A stretch of 64,000 nucleotides of DNA from Sacculina carcini (GCA_916048095.2 OU696573.1:4984608-5048607); one strand, 5' to 3'; shown: positions 1 to 10,073, counted from the first letter of the stretch. The notes: generated by a model not told the origin, from the letters alone. Numbers and translations are program-made.

Positions 1-113
1 GGTGGTTCTGATCTGGAGATTGCTAATAAGTTGAATGATCATTTTCTCACGGCTGGACTCTCTAACAATGACGTCTCACGAAACAATAGCTATATGAAAT
101 ACCTGAACGAGCC

Positions 114-378
114 TGTAGTATAGAGCTATAAGGCGCCACCTATTGGACCCTGTAAATGTCAGTGTGATTGTGCACTATAGGATCGCAATGGGTTGGGCGT
201 TACCGATAGCGAGCGAATGGTCTATCGCCGGTAGGCATGATTGGTTGTGTACATTAACTCACCGAGGGTATATAACTGGGTCGCTCTAGGTTTGTAGGTC
301 ACTTGTGGTGAGAGCTTTGACGTGTGCATGTATTGTTTCTCGTGTGTATCGTGTCTCTTCGGCCCGCTCGATATTACA
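114..378. mobile_element. Solo LTR, 265 bp
   Basis: This segment starts TGTAGTATAG and ends GATATTACA (TG...CA). It is flanked by GAGCC (109-113) and GAACC (379-383), a 5-bp target duplication with one mismatch. Removing the segment and one duplication restores the LINE-A reading frame exactly within a Pro codon (NEP|ANTS). No internal region remains, so it is best read as a solo LTR left by LTR-LTR recombination. It carries a TATA-like box. The orientation of the lost element is probably + from the TATA box. Confidence 0.82.
269..275 (+). promoter_or_regulatory. TATA-like box in the solo LTR
   Basis: TATATAA lies in a GC-richer context about 155 bases into the 265-bp LTR, a usual place for the U3 promoter of an LTR element. 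Seen as a motif only; activity is inferred. Confidence 0.4.
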
Positions 379-1389
379 GAACCGGCAAACACTTCGTTGT
401 ACTTATATCCAACTGATCCAATGGAAACAAGTGAATGTTTAAAAATCCTCAACAAAAATTCTGCAGGTTGTGATGACATTCCGCCCAGAATACTACGCGA
501 AGTACGAGCGTTCATAAGTACTCCGTTATCTCACATTATAAATGTTTCTTTCTCGACCGGTGTTTTTCCAGACAAATTAAAAATAGCTAAAGTAGTGCCC
601 GTGTTTAAAACAGGAGATAAAAACAACATTAAAAACTACCGACCGATCTCTCTATTACCGGCAGTAAGCAAAATAATTGAAAAGTTAATCTCAAGAAGAC
701 TAAATAAATACCTAGGAAAAAATAACATATTACATGAAAATCAATTCGGATTCAAGCCCAAAATTTCCACAGAAGCTGCTATTCTAGAATTTACTTCAGA
801 AATTTACAAAAAATTAGACGAAGGAGCTTTTGTAATAGGAATGTTCTTAGACCTCTCTAAAGCGTTTGATTCATTAGACCATGAGATATTAATAAAAAAA
901 CTTGAAAATATTGGAAGTAGGGGACTTAGTTTAAAGCTATTTAAGAGCTACATGGAAAACAGATTACAAACAGTATTTTATAATAGCCGATACTCTACAA
1001 AAAATATTTAAACAAAGGTGACAACAAAGACAACAAAGGTAAACAAAGACCCCAGGGGTCGATTCTGGGGCCCATTCTTTTTCTTATATATGTGAATGAC
1101 CTTTCTAATTCTAGCAAAAAACTAAGCTTCACCCTTTATGCAGATGATACAAATGCAATTTTGGCTAATAATAAAATTGACGATTTACATAGAAAAATTG
1201 AAGAAGAATTAAAACATGTACATGAATGGATATTACATAATCACTTGAAACTAAATACTACAAAATCTAACTTTATATTGTTCCAAAACAGGTCAAGACA
1301 GCACACTTTTCTGACTGTTTATCTGAACGGTAACAAAAGGATAGAGTTGGAAAAACAAAGTTCCTCGGCGTTATTATCGACGAAAATAT

Positions 1390-1502
1390 TGTAGCAGCAA
1401 TAACACGCAGCTGAATTGTCACGATGTACTGCGATGAAACGACACGAGCAAGTGAATGAGTGACGATAAAGTAACACAAGAACAGTACACACGTAACACA
1501 CA
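1390..1502 (-). repeat. 3' LTR of CsRn1-like element, distal segment
   Basis: Identical to 9819-9931 over the compared stretch. The LTR breaks in its internal CACACA run at about 1502, where LINE-B is inserted; the remainder is at 5615-5754. Confidence 0.92.
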
Positions 1503-1529
1503 TGTGGAATCATGTGGAATCAATGTGGA

Positions 1530-2922
1530 ATAAAGTGTGTCCTTGGACAAAGGGTTGTCAAAATGTTTCCGTGTTAATATGGGTATCCGACAAGGTGAAA
1601 ATCTGTCCCCATTATTATTTGCATTATATGTGAGAGATATGGAGGATAAATTGCTCGAAGATGGTTGTACTTTCATCGAATTTGACGATGAAATGCTAGA
1701 CAGATGTCTTAAAGTCATGATACTGATGTACGCGGATGACACTGTAATTTTGGCTGAAGATGAACAACAAATGAAAAAAGCAATGAGTTCACTACAAGAT
1801 TACTGTGACAGATGGAAACTGAAAATAAATACTAATAAAACTAAAATAGTTGTTTTCAGTAAGGCCAAGACTCAACCAGACTGGCTCGATTTCAGACTGA
1901 ATGGCGAGACAATATAAGTGGTCGATGAATATAAGTACCTGGGAATTATATTCAATTATAATGGAAAATTCAGGAAAGGTCAATTGGATCTTACAGAAAG
2001 AGCCACAAAGGCCATGTATAGTGTTATCGGAACAATTCGTAAACACAGTTTACCAGTAGATATACAGTTGTAAATGTACAAAAGTATGATCATGCCGATA
2101 CTGACATATGGGTGCGAAGTGTGGGCAAGCGAGGCAATAAGAGAAATCGAGCTGCTACAAACCAAGTTTCTGAAGCACATTTTATTTGTTCATAAGAGGG
2201 CATGCAATGATATGGTATATGGCCAAACTGGAATATACCCCATAGAGATTTATATAAAAAGTATGGCATTCAACTACTGGGTTCGCATAATATCTGGTAA
2301 AAACACAAAGTTCAGTTATATAATGTATAATTGCCTACTTAAGATGTTCAACGACGGAACCTACGTTGCACCGTGGTTATTGTATATACGCAACATTTGT
2401 AATGAGTGCGGGCTGTGCAGCTTATGGACACTACAGAATATACATAATCCCGTTAGGACAATGCATATGGTTAAAAGAAAACTCAAAGATATATGGATTA
2501 ACCAATGGTATTCGAATATGGCAAGTAAGACGTTGTGCTGTAATTAGAGACTATATTAGACAACTTACGAGATGGAAGATTACCTAATTAAACTCAATAA
2601 ACAAGATCGGATATACTAAACAAAAATAAGGACAGGTAATCACCGGCTGGCGGTGACTAGAGGCCGCTACAATGGGACACCACGACATGAACGATACTGT
2701 GACCTGTGCAATGATAACAGAATTGGAGACGAGTACCACATGATGATACAGTGTCATAACCCGACTATAGTACAACTGAGGACAAAATATATACCGGAAC
2801 AATACTGGCAAGTGCAAGCGCAATACAGATTTGGCAAATTGATGAAGTGCAAAAACATTGATGTTATGAAGAACCTTGCAAAATTTGTCGATGAATGCTT
2901 GAAAATGTGCGTTGCATGGTAA
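1530..2922 (+). pseudogene. LINE-B reverse transcriptase, C-terminal two thirds
   Basis: RT core begins at the fifth conserved block (MGIRQGENLSPLLFALY, about 1579-1629) and includes LMYADDTVILAED (about 1724-1762), then thumb and C-terminal regions (YKSMIMPILTYGCEVW, about 2076-2123). The extreme C-terminus has a cysteine/histidine cluster, CDLCNDNRIGDEYHMMIQC (about 2701-2757), a zinc-binding-like CX2C...HX4C pattern seen at the C-terminus of some non-LTR pol proteins. Stops at 1915 and 2071 and frame changes near 2545-2650 make it a pseudogene. The 5' half is missing, as expected from incomplete reverse transcription. It is not the same family as LINE-A or LINE-E; clade not assigned. Confidence 0.82.
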
Positions 2923-3043
2923 ACAATTGCGATGGACCTTGCATGGTCTTTGATATGATCGTATGCACTGCTGATAAGGACATTTTATGAATTTTCAAAC
3001 TAATGCTATTTTATATTGATATTGTGTATATATTTGCGATGTA

Positions 3044-5525
3044 CAGTGGAACCTCGACATACGAGCTGCTCTACTTACGAGAAACTCGAGATACGAGCGG
3101 TCTTTCGAGCAAAAATCGTGCTCTACATACGAGTGAAAATTCGAGTTACGAGCATTTCAGATGCTCCCGCTAGGTGGCCGAGCGATCGAGGCCACCTAGC
3201 GCCAGGACTGCCATGTTTGTTGTAAAAAAAATTTCAATGACAGTCTTTCCTGACTTGCAAAATATTGTTTGTCCTTTTTGTCTTTTCTTAGTTGCAAGTT
3301 TGCCATTTTTTTCGGTCGTGACACCTGGCAACCCTGCCCAGCGCTCGTCCCAGCAGTAAGCACGTGTGTTTCCCCGCCATACAGGTCTGATCCCGCGCTC
3401 TTGTGTTGTGTGGGTTTTATCACATTTATCTCCTTTTTGTGGCTTTTTATGTGACATTAATCATGAGTTCTAAAGAAGGAGATGGAAAGGCGTCTTCTGA
3501 GAAGAAAAAGAGGATGATGTCAATCGAAATGAAGCAAGAGGTAATAGACAAACATGAGCGTGGTGTTCGTGTGAGTGATCTCGTAAAGCAGTACAATCGG
3601 TCATCATCCACGATCTGTACAATATTGAAACAGAAAGATGCCATAACAGCTATGAAACCGAGCAAGGGAGTGACTATTCTTTCCAAAATGAGGACCGACA
3701 TCCATGACGAGATGGGGAGACTTCTGTTGTTGTGGATACGTGACAAGGAGCTGGCAGGAGATACCGTCACGGAGAACATCGTCTCCGAGAAAGCGCTGTC
3801 CATCTACAAGGACCTACAACGTGAGGCAGCGTCAACAGAGGGTGAGACATCGTCGGGTACACGTGGAGTGTATTTCAAGGCAAGCCATGGCTGGTTTGAG
3901 AAATTCAAGAAAAGGACAGGCATCCACTCTGTGGTACGGCATGGCGAAGCAGCGAGTGCAGATACCAAAGCCGCGGAGGAGTTTACACACGCTTCGCTTA
4001 ACTAATTTCGGAAGAAGGTTATATCCCGCAACAAGTGTTTAACTGCGACGAGACGGGCCTTTTTTGGAAGAAAATGCCACGCAGGACATTCATCACCGCT
4101 GAGGATAAAAAACTGCCGGGCCACAAGCCAATGAAAGATCGTCTAACCTTAGCAGTGTGTGCTAATGCCAGCGGTGACTGCAAAGTAAAGCCACTGCTGG
4201 TGTACCATGCAGAGAACCCGCGCGCATTTAAGACTCATAAAGTCTTGAAAGAGAGGCTACAGGTGATGTGGAGGGCAAATGCAAAAGCGTGGGTGACCCG
4301 GCAGTTCTACACTGAATGGGTAAATCTAGTCTTTGGCCCTTCAGTGAAGCAGTATCTCCAGGAGAATGACCTTCCCTTGAAATGTTTGCTTGTTCTAGAC
4401 AACGCTCCCGCACACCTCCATGGCCTGGAAGACGACATAATGGAAGATTTCAAGTTCATTCGGGTGATTTTCCTCCCCCCCAACACCACTTCAATCCTCC
4501 AGCCCATGGATCAGCAGGTGATCTCAAACTTCAAAAAACTGTATACCAAACATTTGTTCCGACGATGCTTTGAAATCACGGACAATAGTCAGATGACCCT
4601 TCGTGAGTTTTGGAAGGAACATTTCAACATTGCCATAGCTCTGAAAATGATTGATGCTGCATGGCAGGGCATTACGACACGTACATTGAATTCTGCCTGG
4701 AACAAATTGTGGCCCGATTGTATCCCTGAAAGCGACTTCGAAGGGCTTGACGTCGAACCTGGGCCCGAGGTGGTGCTGGACGAGATTGTTTCCCTCGGAA
4801 AATCCATGGGGCTGGAGGTAGATGAGGCGGATATCATCGAGCTTGTGCAGGAGCACGCTGAGGAGATGACAACAGAGGAGTTGAAGGAAGTACAGGCAAT
4901 GCAACAGACGGAGGTGTTGCAAGAGATCAGCAGCGAAGAGGAGGAGAAGCTGGAGAAGGGGACGTCCACAAAGGAGATTAGAGAGGTATTGGCTAAATGG
5001 GAGGAAATTGCTGCTTTCGTTGAAAAGAAACACCTAGAAAAAGTGACTACTAGTCGTGCTGCAGCTCTCTTTAATGACACTTGCCTTACACATTTCCGTA
5101 CCATTTTGAAAGGGAGGCAGAGATAAACCTCCTTGGATAAGTTTTTCTTCGAAATACCTATAGAAAGTGAAAGTGCTGCGAGTCCAGCTAAAAGGGCAAA
5201 AGAAAGTGAAAATAATTAAAAACGCATACACCTCCGTTCGTGCTGATAATTAACTCGCATTTTATTTCTTTAATATCATATTATCTAGCAATCAGTTGTG
5301 TTTGTGTTTTAGTAATAAATTTGTGTGTTTAGTGTTTGTGTTTGTAGTGATCAGGAAGATGTGTTCATAGTTATTTAGGGTTAACTTGAAAAATTTTGGG
5401 AGGCCAGGAACGGATTAATTGGTTTTCAGTTATTTCTTATCGGATAACTTCGCTCGAGATACGAGAAATTCGAGATACGAGCACGATCCGGGAACGAATT
5501 AATCTCGTATGTCGAGGTTCCACTG
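3044..5525 (+). mobile_element. Tigger/pogo DNA transposon, complete, 2482 bp
   Basis: Both ends begin CAGTGGAACCTCGACATACG on their own strand; inverted repeats match for at least 22 bp (3044-3065 and 5504-5525). A TA target duplication flanks the element (3042-3043, 5526-5527), as expected of pogo/Tc1-mariner elements. Subterminal regions hold several CGAGATACGAG-like sub-repeats, possibly transposase sites. It encodes one transposase and sits in the 3' part of LINE-B, so it is the latest of the nested insertions here. Confidence 0.96.
3463..5219 (+). pseudogene. Tigger-type (pogo) transposase, one frameshift and one stop
   Basis: DDD transposase with an N-terminal helix-turn-helix (EMKQEVIDKHERGVRVSDLV, about residues 24-43), a CENP-B-type HTH (HGWFEKFKKRTGI) and a DDE_1 catalytic core: FNCDETGLF, LLVLDNAPAHLH and LQPMDQQVI carry the three expected Asp residues. 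ATG at 3463 is chosen because the homologous region starts there; upstream codons to 3403 look non-coding. A one-base shift near 3985-4005 separates the two blocks. A TAA at 5124-5126 (probably a former CAA) cuts off a C-terminal tail (TSLDKFFFEIP) that runs in frame to TAA at 5217-5219. Otherwise the protein is full length. Confidence 0.93.
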
Positions 5526-5614
5526 TATATAGTTTATTATGTATTGTGAATTGGAGCAGCGCTCCATACTAACAGTCTGAGCGCCAATACATGTTTCTTT
5601 CTTTCTTCTTTCTT

Positions 5615-5754
5615 CACACATACATACAAACATACATGCACACTTCCACACACGCACCAACTGGTAGACTGACTCTCTCTTGCGCACGCACAAACACAAC
5701 CAGTCGAACTGGCCAGTGGTCTTCAACCCAGAGTTGTATCACAGTGGGGCCACA
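5615..5754 (-). repeat. 3' LTR of CsRn1-like element, proximal segment
   Basis: Matches 9927-10069 with one mismatch. Its end at 5754 (TGTGGCCCC on the minus strand) directly follows the polypurine tract, placing it as the start of the downstream LTR in element orientation. Confidence 0.92.
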
Positions 5755-5765
5755 GTCCCCCCTCA
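5755..5765 (-). other. Polypurine tract of CsRn1-like element
   Basis: On the minus strand GAGGGGGGAC abuts the LTR start TGTGGCC. This is the expected position for the plus-strand DNA primer in LTR retrotransposons. Confidence 0.8.
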
Positions 5766-5769
5766 GGAT

Positions 5770-8700
5770 CTATGCTCCGATGTAGCGCTGTGGTGGCCGT
5801 ACTGGTCTGGAACGCCGTGACCAAACTATCCTAGGAGCGACGTGACGTGATGCAGCGGAAGGAGGTCGAGAATACGAAGGAGGAATGCCGTCTCCCGCTC
5901 GCGGAGGCGCTGTCGATGTCGGTGCGGTGGTTGTGGCCGACTGATCTACTCGCTCCAGATGTGCCGGCTTCAGCCTGTCCACTGCAACCACATCAGGCTT
6001 GCCGCGATTGTCGATGGTGAATGATTTGTCGCTTCGCTGCAATACGGCGTACGGTCCCTGGTAAGGAGGTGTTAGCGGTGAACGATGACCATCAACTCGC
6101 ACAAAGACATGACTCGCCGTCTCCAGGGAGGGCGATACAAACGGTTTCTCTGAGTCACGTTGACGGTGCCAGCAGGTTGGAACAGGCCTCAAGTTTGCGA
6201 ACGACTGCACCAAGTGGCGAGCGGTCTCGCTGGCCGGAAACTTGGAATTTTCGGTGAAAAATTGTCCTGGCAATCGCATTTTCTCTCCCAGTGCAAGTTC
6301 AGCGGGGGACGCACCAATATCCGGCTTCAATGAAGAACGCATACCCATAAGCACGACAGGGAGCGCAGCAGGCCAATTCACCTGATCTTGAATGGCGGCA
6401 GTTAGTGATGCTTTAAGCTGTCTATGCACGCGCTCGACCAAGCCGTTTTGTTGCGGCATATAGGCACATGATGTGTTCAATTTAATACCAAGCAACGTCC
6501 ATAACTCGCTCCAAAGGTCCGATACAAACTGACGGCCCCGATCCGATGTGATCGTGCGGCACATGCCGAATCGGGAAACCCAATCCAGTAGCACTTTGGC
6601 GCATGTGGCCGATGTGGCGTCGGTCAGCGGTACAGCTTCGGGATATCGAGTGAATCGGTCAATGATGGTAAATATGAAGCGATACCCGTTGACCTCTGGC
6701 AGCGGACCGACAATATCAACATGCAGGCACTCAAATCTGCAAGTTGGTAGTGCAGGGCGTTTGAGCGGTGTCCGTTGATGACACGTCACTTTACATTGCT
6801 GACACTGCAGACATGTTTTTGCCCAGGCAGAAACTTTGTACCCGATTCTGGCAAACACGAAACGTTCCGAAATCAGACGGCGCGTGGCTCGAGCGCTGGG
6901 ATGATTCATGCAGTGGAACCGTGTGTATATCTCTCTCTGCATGGTTTGTGGCACCAAAGGTCTGTCCACGCCTGTGGAGATGTCAACAAGTAATCCGGTT
7001 GGACATCCTGCTATTTCGCGCAGCTCTACGTTTAGCGAAGTTGATGACACCAGAGTAGTCACCTCAGGACATTTTGCCTGTTCGTTGACCATTCGCGCCA
7101 GATCAAGGCACTGCTGTGTGTCGACATATGAAGCGGAAGATGATAAATGTGAGAAGGTGCAGCGGTTCTGAGTTAATGGACGGCTGAGACAATCAAGAAC
7201 AATGTTGTCCGGGCCGCTGACGTGCCTAATATCGGTGGAGAATTCACTTAAGAAGGCTAGTTGGCGTTGGACTCTCGGAGACCGTTCGCTGGTACTGGTG
7301 AAAGCGTGTACCAAAGGCTTGTGGTCGGTCCACAACTGTAGCTGAGGACGACCTTCTAGGAGATGGCGGAAGCGCTTCACTGCGCTAAAGAGAGCATACA
7401 ACTCCTTATCGCCGGTACTCCAGCGCAACTGTGCACCCTGTAGGGCTCGAGAGTGAAACGCCAGAGGCACCCACATTACTCGTTGCCATTGCAAGATGAC
7501 TGCGCCGACAGCAGTGTCGGATGCATCTGCCGCCACCTTTGTCGGCGCATTGTCACACGGAAATGCGAGTCTAGAGGTGTCGGCGAGTGCTCTTTTGCTG
7601 GCTTCAAAGGCAGAAGCCTGTGAATCCGTCCACGTCAGCATGCGCTGCTTGTTTTTGCACACAACATGCAACGGCTGGAGAAGTTTCGCCAATTGAGGTA
7701 CAAATCGGTGGAAATGATTTATCATTCCCAAGTATCGTCTGCATCCGGCCACATCACGGGGTGGAGGCATGTTGATAAGGTCAGCTACTTTTTCAGGTAG
7801 TGGTTCTATGCCTTGTGCTGACACGACTAAGCCGAGAAATTTCACTCGTGGCTGACCAAAAACACATTTGTCAGGTTTAACGACGAGTCCTGCAGAGCTG
7901 AGACGACGGAATAATTCGCAGATATCCTTTCGATGTTGCTCTGCATCTGGTGAAAACACTAATATGTCGTCTATATATACGTAGACATTCTTCATCCCAC
8001 GAAGCACACAGTCCATCAATCTTTGAAAAGACTGTGCTGCATTTGATAATCCGAATGGCATTCGGCGATATTCAAACAAGCCGAACGGCGTTGTTATAGC
8101 GGTTTTAGGTTGGTCCGGTCCAAATACTGGGATTTGAGCGAATGCACGAGCAAGATCAACGGTGCTGAACATGGTGGCACCATTCAGTCGATCTGCGAAT
8201 GTCTGCAGATGTGGCACAGGATATCGACCAGGAACCGTGATCGCATTCAAAGGCTCATAACATCCTACCATCTGGTAGGACCGTCCTCCATCTTTTTCCA
8301 CCAAGTGTATTGGACTTGACCATGCTGAGGAAGATGGTACCAGGATTCCCTGTTCAAGCAAGTATTCCAGTTCACGTTTAGCTGCTGTCAATTTGGCTGG
8401 CATGGCGAGGCGCCTTGGTCTAGCGAACACAGGATTCCCACGTGTAATGATGCGGTGTTCAACAATCGGGACGCTGACGGCCGGAAAACCAGAAGGCGGT
8501 GCACAGAGCGCTCTGAATGGCGCTGATTCACGAATTTCAGCGAACCCTGGACCGTCGCGCTGTGGCGGGTCAACTCGGCAAACATGAACATGTAATGGAT
8601 GTCGGTCACATTTTGTCGCTGCTGGGTTGGTACGCAAGTAAGTGGTGCCATCCACCAGAGTCCTCTTCTTCAGGTCTATTATTAGCCCGAATTCGCGAAG

Positions 8701-9087
8701 AAAGTCCGCTCCCAATATCGGGGATGAAACAGCTGCTACCACGAATTTGAACTTGTATGTTCGGCCTAGTCCGAGATCGATCAATGTGTCTCGGCCTGCA
8801 TCAAACACCGATATGATGGAACCATTGGCTGCTCGCAGTGTTGGAGATTGAAGAGGCGGAGGAGGATTTGGCCCTGCTGGCAACAACGACACCTCTGAAC
8901 CGCTATCGACGAGGAAGTTGCGACCTTGACTGTCAGTTACGTAGAGCAGCTGACAGCCATTTTTGCAGCCGTACAGGGTCGTCACTGTCGGCTGCCCGAG
9001 GCGTTTCCCGACATATCCGCTGCAAACGTGCATCGGCCTAGGCATCGCCTTGCAGCCGGTCCGAATTTTTGATGAAATCGGCACCAT
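5770..9087 (-). CDS. pol: CsRn1-like pol polyprotein: protease-RT-RNase H-integrase
   Basis: Uninterrupted 1105-codon frame. Retropepsin: FLVDSGSEVSLLP (Asp61). RT: palm motif YVYIDDILVF (YIDD 371-374), with MPFGLSNAAQSFQRLMD upstream. RNase H: VAADASDTAVGAV (Asp521), Glu562 in KELYAL and Asp588 in LWTDHK. Integrase: HHCC zinc domain (His725, His729, Cys762, Cys765), catalytic Asp791 (HVDIVGP), Asp849 (TSDRGRQF) and Glu885 (NGLVERVH), with 35 residues between the last two, the family D35E spacing. No chromodomain is apparent; the C-terminus is Pro/Arg rich. The frame overlaps the end of gag by about 105 bases in another frame, so synthesis probably needs ribosomal frameshifting. The ATG at 9087 is simply the first in the open frame. 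All catalytic residues checked are present. Confidence 0.95.
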   Translation of the reverse strand: MVPISSKIRTGCKAMPRPMHVCSGYVGKRLGQPTVTTLYGCKNGCQLLYVTDSQGRNFLVDSGSEVSLLPAGPNPPPPLQSPTLRAANGSIISVFDAGRDTLIDLGLGRTYKFKFVVAAVSSPILGADFLREFGLIIDLKKRTLVDGTTYLRTNPAATKCDRHPLHVHVCRVDPPQRDGPGFAEIRESAPFRALCAPPSGFPAVSVPIVEHRIITRGNPVFARPRRLAMPAKLTAAKRELEYLLEQGILVPSSSAWSSPIHLVEKDGGRSYQMVGCYEPLNAITVPGRYPVPHLQTFADRLNGATMFSTVDLARAFAQIPVFGPDQPKTAITTPFGLFEYRRMPFGLSNAAQSFQRLMDCVLRGMKNVYVYIDDILVFSPDAEQHRKDICELFRRLSSAGLVVKPDKCVFGQPRVKFLGLVVSAQGIEPLPEKVADLINMPPPRDVAGCRRYLGMINHFHRFVPQLAKLLQPLHVVCKNKQRMLTWTDSQASAFEASKRALADTSRLAFPCDNAPTKVAADASDTAVGAVILQWQRVMWVPLAFHSRALQGAQLRWSTGDKELYALFSAVKRFRHLLEGRPQLQLWTDHKPLVHAFTSTSERSPRVQRQLAFLSEFSTDIRHVSGPDNIVLDCLSRPLTQNRCTFSHLSSSASYVDTQQCLDLARMVNEQAKCPEVTTLVSSTSLNVELREIAGCPTGLLVDISTGVDRPLVPQTMQREIYTRFHCMNHPSARATRRLISERFVFARIGYKVSAWAKTCLQCQQCKVTCHQRTPLKRPALPTCRFECLHVDIVGPLPEVNGYRFIFTIIDRFTRYPEAVPLTDATSATCAKVLLDWVSRFGMCRTITSDRGRQFVSDLWSELWTLLGIKLNTSCAYMPQQNGLVERVHRQLKASLTAAIQDQVNWPAALPVVLMGMRSSLKPDIGASPAELALGEKMRLPGQFFTENSKFPASETARHLVQSFANLRPVPTCWHRQRDSEKPFVSPSLETASHVFVRVDGHRSPLTPPYQGPYAVLQRSDKSFTIDNRGKPDVVAVDRLKPAHLERVDQSATTTAPTSTAPPRAGDGIPPSYSRPPSAASRHVAPRIVWSRRSRPVRPPQRYIGA

Positions 9088-9781
9088 CGATCTACAAAAT
9101 CAACTGTTGCAGTAGATCGTTGTGTGGGCCGCTGTGTGACCGACTGACGACTGTGTGACCGACTGCTGGCCCGAGTGGCAGCCACCAGATTCTCTTTGTT
9201 TTCTGTTGTGCTGACTTCTGTAACTGTGCAGCTCGTCTTGAACGGGAGGTGATGCTGATCCGCGTGAAGAGCAACTTCACTGAGCTGTTTTGTCGCAAGC
9301 AGCTCTCTGCACATGTGCTGTTGTATCACCGGCAGACGACACAAAAATGCTTCTCTGATTATCTCGTGGTCTGTATCTTCTGGGTACAGTAGAGCTAGAT
9401 CGGCGTACAACTCTGTCGGCTTCCGTGAACCTAATTCACGAGGTAAATTCTCGAACCGCTGAAATCGCTCCGAGGAAGTAAAATTCAGCTGTGAACGCAG
9501 TTTCTCTGTCAGCTTGGTGTAACAGTCTGCGTCCAAAGGAGTTTTGACGAGGCCTTTCACCAGTCTGAAGCATTCTGGAGGAAGCTTAGCCAACCTCTTC
9601 TGAACATGGTTGACTGTGTTCTCAAACCTCCGTCGAGCATCAGGTTTTCACACATGAGAATCCATGTATCGACGTCATTGCTGTCAAATGTAGGCAGCTC
9701 TACTCGCACTGCTGCGGTGTTCAAAGAGCCTTGCATTTCACTAGCAGCTGTGCTGAGCTGATCGGTGGATTTTGTTTCCAT
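8982..9781 (-). pseudogene. gag: CsRn1-like gag with CHCC zinc finger, one frameshift
   Basis: Gag starts at ATG 9781 (METKSTDQLS), about 37 bases after the 5' LTR, and contains the gypsy capsid signature VELPTFDSNDVDTWI. A frame change near 9557-9600 moves it to the frame that runs to 8982. The C-terminal part holds CRFHQKFGPAARRCLGRC, a CX2HX9CX3C finger in place of the usual CX2CX4HX4C. This CHCC type is described for the CsRn1 clade and relatives. The single frameshift could be a real inactivating change or a sequence error; pol next to it is intact. Confidence 0.88.
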
Positions 9782-9806
9782 CTTGAAGCTCTGCGAATTC
9801 TGAACA

Positions 9807-9817
9807 CGGGGTCACCA
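9807..9817 (-). other. Primer binding site of CsRn1-like element
   Basis: Starting two bases after the 5' LTR the minus strand reads TGGTGACCCCG, which from memory equals the complement of the 3' end of eukaryotic tRNA-Trp including CCA. tRNA-Trp priming is reported for CsRn1. The match stops after about 11 bases. Confidence 0.7.
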
Positions 9818-9818
9818 A

Positions 9819-10069
9819 TGTAGCAGCAATAACACGCAGCTGAATTGTCACGATGTACTGCGATGAAACGACACGAGCAAGTGAATGAGTGACGATAAAG
9901 TAACACAAGAACAGTACACACGTAACACACACACATACATACAAACATACATGCACACTTCCACACACGCACCAACTGGTAGACTGACTCTCTCTTGCGC
10001 ACGCACAAACACAACCAGTCGAACTGGCCAATGGTCTTCAACCCAGAGTTGTATCACAGTGGGGCCACA
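9819..10069 (-). repeat. 5' LTR of CsRn1-like element, 251 bp
   Basis: Intact LTR, TG...CA ends in element orientation, flanked outside by the ATAT duplication at 10070-10073. It contains an internal CACACACACATACATAC run, the same position where the other LTR was invaded by LINE-B. Confidence 0.94.
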
Positions 10070-10073
10070 ATAT

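Larger units (their letters stand above)
1..1389 (+). pseudogene. LINE-A ORF2, reverse transcriptase 5' part (CR1/Jockey group)
   Basis: Reverse transcriptase of a non-LTR retrotransposon, entering from beyond the left edge. The frame opens with a typical linker between endonuclease and RT (LEIANKLNDHF), is cut by a solo LTR at 114-378, and resumes in frame at 384. RT motifs follow: NYRPISLLPAVSKIIEK (about 640-690), FLDLSKAFDSLDHE (about 846-890), QGSILGPILFLIYVND (about 1053-1100) and LYADDTN (about 1135-1155). A stop and frame change at about 1010-1050 lie beside a small ACAAAG-rich duplication, so this copy is dead. It is interrupted at 1389 by the CsRn1-like gypsy and continues at 10074. 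Clade assignment rests on motif style and is moderate; identity as a LINE RT is secure. Confidence 0.88.
1503..5614 (+). mobile_element. LINE-B insertion (5'-truncated) with a nested Tigger
   Basis: This block interrupts the gypsy 3' LTR at a CACACA run. It starts with about three imperfect copies of ATGTGGAATCA, then a 5'-truncated reverse transcriptase, then at 3044-5525 a complete Tigger, then 3' sequence ending in a CTTT-rich tail (5593-5614). LTR sequence resumes at about 5615 with CACACATACATAC. Exact boundaries within the CA run cannot be set by eye. Confidence 0.8.
1390..10069 (-). mobile_element. CsRn1-like Ty3/gypsy LTR retrotransposon (with nested insertions)
   Basis: Complete LTR retrotransposon in minus orientation inserted in LINE-A. 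LTRs begin TGTGGCCCC and end GCTGCTACA in element orientation. A 4-bp target duplication ATAT flanks it (1386-1389 and 10070-10073). Order in element direction: 5' LTR (9819-10069), PBS, gag, pol, polypurine tract, 3' LTR. The 3' LTR is split by a 4.1-kb insertion (1503-5614). The two LTRs differ at one of about 251 compared positions (G/A at 5711/10031), so insertion was recent. The PBS resembles the complement of tRNA-Trp and the gag has a CHCC finger, both reported traits of the CsRn1 clade. Pol is uninterrupted, so this or a close relative may still be active if gag is intact elsewhere. Confidence 0.93.

Noticed and set aside
222-515. 97-residue minus-strand open frame over the solo LTR and LINE-A
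   Set aside because: Shadow of the plus-strand RT and LTR; no domain and crosses the LTR boundary.
4524-5104. Two minus-strand open frames of about 170 residues
   Set aside because: Antisense shadows of the Tigger transposase C-terminal half.
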